Made by a program: the position numbers and the translations under genes. Source: Scenedesmus sp. ARA3 (Eukaryota > Chlorophyta > Chlorophyceae > Sphaeropleales > Scenedesmaceae). From it: 64,000 nucleotides of DNA. The stretch lies in assembly GCA_004335835.1 (NCBI GenBank), contig RWJK01001567.1, positions 62,001 through 126,000 on the forward strand, written 5' to 3'. The notes beneath the pieces were generated by a model. The model ran no database searches. It saw only the letters and a list, made by a program, of their open reading frames with translations, and was not told where the DNA came from. How positions within the stretch are numbered: position 1 is the stretch's first letter; each line of letters starts with the position of its first letter. This document shows, piece by piece, positions 55,629 through 64,000 of the stretch.

Positions 55629-57077
55629 ATGCCCGGCAGCAAACCGATCGTGCTGTTTCTGTCTCTCGAAGACTGCAGCGAACAACTGCTAAAGGGCGTG
55701 CACGGCCAGCTACTGCATACTTTAGATGATCACTGCACAGTGAAGCTCATCACTACTAAAAAGGAAGCTAGAGCAGCTTTGGAGGATCCACAAGTGCGGG
55801 TTGCAATTGCAAACGATAAGATGGCAGCAGTGGTCACCAAACCCTTCCTGCAACGAGGTGAACAAGCAGGAAGCTTTCTGCTGCGTGCACTGCAAGCAGA
55901 GCAACAGCCTGCTGCTGTTGTCACTGTAGCTGTTTGGGGTGCAGCAGCGCTGCAGTCCCATGCCCTACCATGCAGCTGAATCGCTGATGCTTTATCTTGT
56001 ACATAAGGTGGCTGCTTCTGCTGCTGCTGCTGCTGCTGCTGCCGCTGCTGCTGCTGCTGCTGCTGCAGGTGGCACTGTGATCTACGCGGCCTGCTTTGCC
56101 AGCCAGACCTGCAGCGCTGACGTGGACGCTGCCTTCAAGGCAATGGGGCTGATGTGGCGCCACGGCTCCTACTACAGGTGCGCTTCAAATCATGTTTTAT
56201 GGTGCTCACTCTATTTAGTTTCTGGCCTGGGACCTTGTACCCACCCTTTCGTAGCTCTTGGCGTCTGAGATGGTGGTGCCAGGAGCCACAGGTGTTCGCC
56301 CCTCTCTCAAAGCAATGGGGCTGGTGTGGCGCCACGGCTCCTACTACAGGTGTGGCAGGCTGTGCATGTTGATTGTGCATATTGACGGTGCGTGCCGACT
56401 GAAGCATGTAACAGGACGTACAGTGTGGTTTTAATGGTTGATATGTGCTGCTGGATGTAAGTTGCCGGCCAGCACGTTCTTTGCAGCGCTGCAGATGCAG
56501 CAGATGCGACTTGGTTTCTGTATCAAAGGCGACAATTATGGCAGGATGCTTTGCGCAGGACTCAACGTGCCAGCACACTGTTAGCAGTGGCAGCTCTGCT
56601 GCTCAGCTGGACTGTGGAAGCAACCTTCCAGCTGCTTATCACTCAGGACGCTGCATAGTGACGGCTAAGCAACGTACTAGCAGGCTACCTCCCACTTGTC
56701 ACTGACAGCTGCTTGCTGCTGCTGGCACTGATTGCACCCTGTGCAGGTCAGACTTCTACCCCACAGCAGCAGTCAGCTCACGCTTCAGCAGCAGCAGCAG
56801 CAGCTTGCCGCTGCCGTCGCGCTACAATTCAAAGGCAGTGCTGCTGCAGCACGTGCACCCCGAGCATCGCTGCTACTGCCCCACCAAGCGCTCGTTAATC
56901 CAATCACCGGTGCACCCTGCAGTACCAGTAGAAGATTTGTCAGAGGCAGCCGTGGCCTTTGCACCGATTGGCAGCAATGGCTGGGTGGGATATATAGGCA
57001 GTGTGTCATCTACATTGGATACCAGTGCAATCATGCTGGCGATGGTGCATTGGGCCAGCAGGCAGCAGCAGGTCTGA
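55629..57077 (+). CDS. conserved protein of unknown function
   Basis: Exons 55629-55857, 56069-56177 and 56747-57077 join in phase to 222 aa. Strand/helix alternation in the first part (PIVLFLSLEDC, VKLITTKKEARAAL, VAIANDKMAAV) is followed by GGTVIYAACFAS, a KAMGLMWRHGSYYRSDF motif, SRYNSKAVLLQHV and the end FAPIGSNGWVGYIG plus SAIMLAMVHWA. From memory this order resembles an uncharacterised family frequent in fungi (GSYHR..., YSQKAVFL..., GYVGDVN, VILAM) with a glutamine-amidotransferase-like or ThuA-like fold; no catalytic Cys is evident. No signal peptide, so presumably soluble. The start could instead be 55554 (in frame). The CAG acceptor of exon 2 follows a (CTG)n/(GCTG) tract. Confidence 0.7.
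56305..56352 (+). repeat. decoy copy of the 3' edge of exon 2
   Basis: KAMGLVWRHGSYYR reading with AG|GTGTGG donor repeats the end of the exon at 56177. Confidence 0.92.
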
Positions 57078-57768
57078 GGCCATTACTTGAAGCGTCTTAC
57101 ACTGCGGCTGCGGAGCGCACCTGGCTGCAGATGTAGCTGCGAGGTTGGTGTGTCGTTGCGCTAGTAGCAGCGAACAGCAGCAGTTGCTGCTGCTGCAGGT
57201 GGCTATTATTCTAGCTGTGCAGGTGCTGCCATACATACACCTTCATTGCTGCAGCTAACCAGCAGTAACTCACTGTCATCATCATCTCAACCAACTACAG
57301 CAGCAGGAGCACAGTTGATTTGCTTGCGTGTGTACATGCATCTGCACTCTGGTCTGTGATGAGTTATCAGTTCGGCAGTACAGCACTGTGGCGCTCCTGC
57401 TGCAGGCGCGGGACCGTGCGCTCACGCACAATCGACACGCACAATGCATCTATGCAGTTTTGGTCTGATTAGCGTACTGTGTCATGTTACTTCAGCAGTT
57501 CTGCAAGTTGCATGTTGCAGCGGCCTGCTGCATGAGGTGGCAACTTATTTCGCTGCTGTTTTGTCTGGTTGTGGTGGGACCTGGCAGAGATTGATACATG
57601 TGTATTGGCTACAGTATGGTACCCTTTGGCAGGTTGCACACAGTATGCATGGCAGCAGCAGCAGCAGCACTGATCAGGAATCACCCAAGGTGGTTTGGGA
57701 GTGGCTCCCTCCTCTGGGTTGACCTCTTGCTAGAGAAACGTGTACTTGATTGATTGATTGGTAGCAGC

Positions 57769-57815
<47 letters not shown>

Positions 57816-59274
57816 TGTGGCTGCCTTCCGAGTTGCATCCCGTGATTTGATGTCAACTGCTGGACCGTGTTGTGATGTCTGTAGTTCACCTGATTGGTTA
57901 GCCTGGGTCAGCAACGCACAGCAGTCCTTGTGAATGATTGGCCATGAGTGCCACCCAAATGCCACAACATATGTTGTGTGGCAGTCAAAACCATCACTGT
58001 TTGATGCGCCTGCACAAGCGGGTTATCTTTCAGGCAATTAGAATGCCTGCTTGCTGCACCTGCCCATGCTGTGGTGTGATGCAGGGCTTGCTGTCACGTT
58101 GCTTCATTCGTTAGTTGAATGTTGTATGGTGCTCTTTGGTACGCATGTGTCTTGTGTATATTTGACCTGCGCTGCCTGGGCAGGTTGCAACAAACCAGGT
58201 ACACTGGTTTGTAGGTACTGTTACCAAATTTCAATGCAATGCAGTAGCAGTACATTGCTCATGAGCAGCATTGGAATGATTAGTCCATATTTGCATTGAG
58301 GGAAAGGCATGTCCAGGGCGCATACACTTTCATGCGAGCGGCGTAGCTTGCCTGTGAGCCTTCGTCTTGATTAGATTCCGCAGCACAACTGTCACAGTGT
58401 ATGTTCATTGAGTAGACGCTGCATTTGATTTGAGCTTTGAGGCCTGGAGAATGAGCAACGTTGGAAGTTGGCTTCCAGACATTTGGTGGTGGGGTGGCCT
58501 GCAGAATGGGTTGTATGGGCCCCGCAGCTACCTTGACCATTCTGCATAATGCAAGTATTGTTGACGCAACGGTGCATTCACAACACTGCCTGTGTTTCTC
58601 TGTCTGTGCCGGCCTAACTAGCTGGAGTTGCTTGCAGTGCAGGGGCATGCAGTGGTGGACGTGTTATTTGAGAGACGCTAGTTGCATGCGGGGTCCTGGC
58701 AACATATGAGGCACGACGAGATGCACACATGGTCTGAGACACCTGGTCTTTGCAGTGGGTAACATTGATGGTTAACATGATGATGATGATGGTCTTTGGA
58801 TGCTGGGTATGCATACCCCGACTTGGCGTGTGGCTGTAGGCCTGGCAGGCAGAGGTTTGCCGCTGATTCTCCAGCAAGCGCGTTGCTGTTTTTTTGTGTG
58901 AGCCTTGATCGACTAGCGTCTGCTTCAGCATTGCTGGTGGAACACATCATCTCGGAAATGCAATTGCGCTGCAACCCACCTTGTGCAGCTCTTGTACAGC
59001 TACAGCGTCAAACCTCGCCCTTTTGCTGTCTTCATGCGCTTGATTCAACTATATTCAAGACAGGTATTTATTCAGCGGACATTTCCGCTGCCTGTCATGC
59101 GTCAGACAGGACGTACCGCCCCGTCACTCACCATGGGCACTGACACAAGAGCGGGCGGGCACCTATGCGAAGAGCAACGCATGCCTGCACGACTCCATCC
59201 GACAAAAGAATTGTTGAAACAAATTCAAAGTTATTGAATCAACAGCAATAGCACATACACGCACAAAGCACACC
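57078..59274. other. intergenic stretch
   Basis: No coding exon supported. A (CAG)n tract of about 43 nt is at 57771-57813. A small GATT repeat (TTGATTGATTGATTGG) sits just before it. No TGTAA was spotted close to the stop at 57077. Confidence 0.5.
57771..57813. repeat. (CAG)n microsatellite
   Basis: About 14 CAG units, not attached to any exon I can support on either strand. Confidence 0.9.
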
Positions 59275-59572
59275 ATGCGTTCCGCAGTTGCGGTAATCCT
59301 GCTGCTTTGCGCGGCAAGCGTCTCAGCATACCCACTCATCTGGGCGGGCATCTCACAAGACTGCGCTGCGATTCCAGCAAACGGCTATGGCCCACACGAG
59401 GCGCCCGCGGCTGACGAGTGAGCAGTACATGCTGGGCGCAGCAGTACGGCAGAGGGCTGTGATCGACAGGGCAGCGATAGCCGCAGTCAGCAGCAAAATA
59501 TTTCGACGAGCAACATAGCAGCAGACGTGGCTCGCAGCCGCGTGCAGCCAGTAAAATCATCAGCTGCAAAAG

Positions 59573-59614
<42 letters not shown>

Positions 59615-62308
59615 ATGCTGTACATGCCAGACGCCAGGGTGCTGCACATGCAGCAGAGCTGGCAGCCCGGCGCAACAACAGCAAAGCAACTCAAATTTGA
59701 CACTTTAAACACTTGCCACGTGCAGGCAGACTGTGCTGACCATGAAGAGGCTGGGCAGCAGTGTGGTCAAGATGTGCCCAGGCTCCCTGCACAAGATCTC
59801 GGTGCGATGCGTTGCAGGCTGGCAGGAACACCACAGCAGCAATTGCACACACCAAGCATGCGCCGCCAGCTACTCTCAACTTGTGCATGTACTTCACAGC
59901 AAGGGTAGCGCATCACGCAGGCTGTCCAGGTGTATGGTGTGAAAATGACTGTATTTGACCTGCACTGAGTTATGCGCATTGCTTAGACCTGCGGCACCAC
60001 CACAAATAGCTCCGCCGATATCCCTCCAAGTGTTGCAGTCTGGCTCCCCAGGTGATGCTTCAAGCTAAACACATGCGTGCGCTGACCGTTGCTGCTGCGT
60101 GTGCGTGCATCTGCTGCAGGCGGCCTTCCCAGAGGCTCGCCAGTTCCTCATGACCACCAGCCAAGGCACGTTCGGCGGCGCCACCACAGCATGGTGAGAC
60201 ACTGCAACAGTTTTGTGTTTTATTGCAGCTGTGCACATACACACAAACACATGAATTAGGTACAAGTGCAGCGCGAGCTCGCAACGTGCCAGGGCACATT
60301 CGGCGGCGCAACCACCGCATGGTGAGACACCGAAAACAGCTTTCTTTTTCTGACTGCAAGGCATTGCATGTCCGTTGTCTGCTGATGCTGGCCTGCTACT
60401 TACCTATCGATGCATTCTCTCACTCTCATTGCTTCTTCACTGCTTCTGCAGCCCCAACCGCGCAGTGAGCCCAGGACCAGTGCAGGTTGGAGAGACTGAG
60501 CTGACGCTGCCCTGCGATGCCTCAGGTGGGTGGTGCTGCATACCATATGGCGTATGGCATACGCATATACTATATGGCATGTGGCATATGGCATATGGCA
60601 TATGCATATACCATATGGCATATGGCATACGCATGTACTGTATGGCACGCGATGGTGCCATGTAGTAGCATTGTGGTCATTGCAATGCTGCATGTGGAAA
60701 CAGCAACTGGCAGCTAGGCAGTCAACCCAGTGCCACTCCGCACAGTGAGCTACCACCAAGCAGAAGCACACACGCCTAAATCATGTTGAACTGTTAAGCA
60801 CACGCATCTGATATACATCGGCCACTAACAAAATTGGCACACTGACCACATGCCGATTTCCCTGTCAACTAGAGCATGCAGACGACCTGCAGTGACCAGA
60901 ACTCCATACTGACCACGTGCCGGTTCCTGCTGTGTGCCTATTCAATGCAGGTACTGTGCGGCTGTCCATGATCAGTGTTGCCGCCGCCGGCAGCAGCAAG
61001 CAGTACAAGCAGCTGAGCGCCAGCGTGCCAGTCAACCCGTTGTCGGCATGCCCGGCATCACCCTGCCACGCAGGTAAGCATATATGTACATATGTATAGC
61101 ATATGTATACAAAAGCACAGCCCGGGTGGCTCACTTGCTGTAATTGATAAGTTTGCTATCCAGACTCTGCAGATGCTTCGTTTGAACATGCCTCGTTGTA
61201 GCAGGGAGGGCAGCAGCCGCAGTGTGAGCAGCAGCAGTGCAACGTATGTCAAGCCTTGTCCCTTTCATATAATCTGCGCTGCCACGTCTCTTTTGCCAGC
61301 ACACCACTCTACACAACACATATCCATGTCTGCAATCTTTCCCACATGCGCACAAGGATTTAGAACTTAGATTTAGAACGAGAGGTCTTCTGGCTCAGCT
61401 TTGCTGGAATGTGCAATTTCGCATCCACTGCGGTCCGCGAGGACTCGGAGGATGTGTAGATTTGTTTTTTATACAAGATGCGCCATCCCTCCCAGCATGA
61501 CGACAACATCTGTCTGCTTGTCTCTCAACTTCTCCTTGCAGCCGCCTCCTCAGCCGCCGCCGCACAGGCTGCAAAGCTTGAGAATGGCGGCCTCAACCTC
61601 AACGGCACTGTTGCAGGCCTGCAAAAGCCTGACGCAGCAATCAGCGTGCAGCTCCCTGCAATCCCTGTGGCAGCCCCAGCCCCTGCTGCTGCCAGCAACC
61701 CCTCAGCTGCACCCGATGCTGCCGCAGCAGCACCTGCAGCAGCAGCAGCAGCACCGGTGAATGACCTGCTGCATGGGCTGGCCGGTCTGCTGAAGCTGCC
61801 GCAGCTGCCGCAGCTGAATGCTGGCCAGGATGATGCAGCAGCAAAGTCCTCCGGCCCCAACCCTGCGCAGCTGCTGGGCATGCTGCAGAAGATCAACGAC
61901 GCAGCAAAGGCGATCAGCGGCGGTTCAGCGGCCGCCGGCGGTTCAGCGGGCGCCCAGAACCCTCTGCAGGTGCTGGGGCAGGTGAATGCCACGCAGCTGC
62001 TGACAGTTATGAAGGGCCTCGGCAAGTTGATGCCGCGGGAGGGCGCCGACGGTTCGCCAGCTCGCGTCGACATCGCGAACGTGATGGAGTTCGTGCAGTC
62101 CGTGGGCAAGATTCTTCCCGGCCCGGGCGCGGCGAGCCAGTCAGATGCCGGCGCGCCGGATCTGCCGACCGCGGTGCTGAACGTGGTGAAGTCCATGGGC
62201 CGGCTGCTGCCTTCCGACAAGCCTGCTGACCTGGCATCGATGCTGAACTTTGTCAAGTCGGTTGGTGACCTAATGGGCAAGTTGGCAGCGATGAGGCCAG
62301 CACAGTAG
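59275..62308 (+). CDS. secreted protein of unknown function with Ala-rich linker and helical C-terminal domain
   Basis: Exons 59275-59417, 59726-59801, 60120-60193, 60452-60525, 60951-61073 and 61542-62308 join in phase to 418 aa. A clear signal peptide is present (MRSAVAVILLLCAASVSA, residues 1-18). The N-terminal half has paired Cys and reads KMCPGSLHK, then FLMTTSQGTFGGATTACPN, then VGETELTLPCDASGTVRLSM; this order recalls Reeler or similar beta-sandwich extracellular domains, but I cannot assign it. An Ala/Pro linker follows. The C-terminal 170 residues are amphipathic repeats of the kind LLGMLQKINDAAKAI, VMKGLGKLMP, FVQSVGKILPGPG, VVKSMGRLLPSD, FVKSVGDLMGKL, spaced 35-45 residues: five related helices. 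Likely exported or anchored in the cell wall, by inference. Confidence 0.7.
60279..60324 (+). repeat. decoy copy of the 3' edge of exon 3
   Basis: Sequence reading QGTFGGATTAW-like (GGGCACATTCGGCGGCGCAA...GCATGGTGAGAC) repeats the end of the exon at 60193 with its GTGAGA donor, about 129 nt downstream. Confidence 0.92.
60538..60662 (+). repeat. CATATG-rich tandem repeat in an intron
   Basis: Imperfect copies of CATATGGCATATGGCATA and CGCATATAC, AT-rich in a GC-rich neighbourhood; self-complementary because CATATG is palindromic. Confidence 0.85.
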
Positions 62309-64000
62309 ATGGCCTGCTGCTGCATGGTGTGGTTGCAAGCACAGCAATTTAAAGTGCTCGTTAAATGTTAAAGTTGCAGGGTACACGGCTGATGCAGTGT
62401 ACCGTAGCAACAGCGTGCTGCAGCAGCGAACTGTGTGGGGCGGGTGGGAGAACTTGCTATGTGGGGGCAGAAACGAGCGGCGGAGGATGCAGCTGCAGGC
62501 AGGAAGGCGTGGTACAACGTGCATGTTTAGTGTAGGCTGTGTCATACTTAGAACAGCAGCAAAGCAAGATTTGCTGCTGTTGTGGTGCATTGTAGGCTTC
62601 GTGTGTTGTGCCGTTGTGCTGCAGGCACTCCAACCAGGTGTGGCAAAAGTTGGCAGCACTGCATTCAGTTCAGGGTTGAGGTAATAATAACAATAATAAT
62701 AGTCTTCTTGTAAGCCATACCTTGTCATCGGCATCGGCAACCGCGCCCCGTACGGAGCGGAAACTACGACTATTATTGCCTCTCTATTGGTGAGGGGTAG
62801 GGTTGAGGTACATGGTTCGGTACCTTGCCCGAGGCTTGTGACGCCCGTAACATAGCAGCTTGCAGGCACAGCGTGCATGCAAAAGCAAGAGTCCAAATGT
62901 GAATGTCCTTGTTGGCCAGTTTGGCTGCTGCATTGCTGCCTACGCCTGCAGCGCAACCAGCTGCTGCGTTGCTTTGCGCAACCAGCTGCTGCTGTTTTTA
63001 TCTGCTGATGGCCCTCCAGCTGGGCCTGACACCAGCTACGGTCTCTAAACTGGACCAGCAAACAAAACAGCAAACAAAACAGCTCAACAACACCACAGAT
63101 CAGCAGGATGCTTCGCGGTTTGAAAATTTACGCTGGGGCAACAACAGTGGGAAAGGGAAGGTGGTCGCCGCAACACAGGCAAGGTGCCATGCCTGTCATG
63201 CTTGACATATGGGTTCAGCCTGCACTTGGAGCCATTCGAACATAGTAAACATGTTCAGCAGGAGTACTACGAGCGTGTTGGTTGGAATTCTGCAGCGGCA
63301 TTGGCAACTCAGTTTCAGTGCCAGCTGGTCTGCAGACGACCGTCACGGTCTGCCCACCTGCTGCTTACACAGCAGTTGCGAGCTGCAGCTCGGCCATAGC
63401 TGCAAGGGATGTATGTAAGCTGCAGATATACACGATGACAGACGTGTTGCTCCCCTGCAGCACAGGATGCCTTGATTGAAGAAGTTCGGGTGAACCTCAT
63501 GCTGCTGTTGTAGTAGACAACGATAAAAGCAGCTACCGGGCATGACCAAAGCATTCGGTCAGATATAACTGAAACTGTGTTCAAGATTCAACGTCTACGC
63601 GGGTTGCCTAGCAATGGCAAGCCAGTTACGGGCGGGATGTCAGCCTGAACAGCTCGCTGACAACCCTAGGGCTGTCACCTATTGAGAGCTACGGGTGTGA
63701 CGACGATCAAAATAGCGATGATTAAGGCACCACTTCTTATTATGGCTGTAGTTGTGCTCACCCACGTGCATGTGATGGTTGACTTGTGCCCGTTCTTTCA
63801 TGGGTGGTCCCATTCTAGTGCGCAAAAAGTCTCTCACAATGGGAGGGTAGCTTCATTTGGCCAGCAGACTACGATGAACACAGACTTTACTGTTTTTCTT
63901 TCAATTAAGCAAGACTGGCTCTAGCGAACAGAAGCGCCGCATTCAAACCCTACCCATCAGCATCTGACTGCTTTAGTGCGAAGCTGCAAGTGTGGTCGAA
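62309..64000. other. 3'UTR and intergenic stretch to the window end
   Basis: No coding exon supported. TGTAA occurs at 62709, inside the small element described at 62672-62811. Several short open frames (for example 62903-63205) lack homology or codon support. Confidence 0.5.
62672..62811. repeat. small insertion-like element flanked by 12-nt direct repeats
   Basis: AGGGTTGAGGTA is present at 62672-62683 and again at 62800-62811. Just inside lie AATAATAATAGTC on the left and GACTATTATT on the right, an inverted pair of about 10 nt. The size of about 115 nt and this layout resemble a tiny MITE with target duplication. Confidence 0.5.

Noticed and set aside
61525..62325. 266-codon minus-strand open frame
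   Set aside because: Antisense of the last exon of the secreted protein; the plus-strand reading has the amphipathic repeats and joins in phase to five upstream exons.
62903..63205. 100-codon open frame with a hydrophobic start
   Set aside because: The Leu/Ala stretch comes from GCTGCTG-type sequence; no conserved motif, no supporting splice structure, and the rest is low complexity.
63682..63924. 80-codon open frame near the window end
   Set aside because: Opens at TTG rather than ATG, has no homology I recognise and no codon bias like the neighbouring genes.

Overview
The window is nuclear DNA from a eukaryote, most likely a chlorophyte green alga; Chlorophyceae, perhaps a Scenedesmus-like member of the Sphaeropleales, is my inference. 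The reasons are intron-dense genes with GT-AG introns, exons rich in Ala, Gln and Ser runs written with GCN/CAG codons, very many CTG/CAG tracts, and TGTAA, the green-algal poly(A) signal, after most stop codons. I saw no operon, tRNA, rRNA, CRISPR array or intact transposon.

Layout: (1) 1-4130, +, 3' part of a TOG/HEAT-repeat microtubule protein (TOGARAM/crescerin type). (2) 6458-10627, +, secreted or membrane-anchored modular Cys-rich protein. (3) 12361-24815, +, VPS39/VAM6, a HOPS tethering subunit, 14 exons. (4) 25144-31994, +, secreted FAD amine/polyamine oxidase. (5) 31995-35140, intergenic, with a cluster of fold-back repeats. (6) 35141-42528, +, KLHDC4-type Kelch protein carrying an IQ motif. 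(7) 43476-44072, +, intronless SLX9-like ribosome-biogenesis protein. (8) 45636-55100, -, large membrane-anchored TPR protein with an assembly gap inside one exon. (9) 55629-57077, +, small conserved protein of unknown function, divergent from gene 8. (10) 59275-62308, +, secreted protein of unknown function. The genes look like unrelated housekeeping and accessory genes; neighbours do not form a pathway.

The outstanding feature is structural. Most introns of genes 3, 4, 6 and 8, and single introns of 2, 9 and 10, contain extra degraded copies of the edge of the neighbouring exon. Copies upstream of an exon repeat its 5' edge together with the 3' splice site; copies downstream repeat its 3' edge together with the 5' splice site. 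Each duplicated unit therefore spans exactly one splice junction, and the introns have grown into arrays of decoy acceptors or decoy donors (up to eight donor copies in the oxidase gene and about nine extra acceptor copies in the TPR gene). A second pattern is that (CTG)n tracts end in the CAG of many functional 3' splice sites. Exon coordinates were worked out by hand; reading phase closes through every gene, but edges may be off by a base or two and the 5' ends of genes 2 and 9 and one oxidase exon are uncertain.
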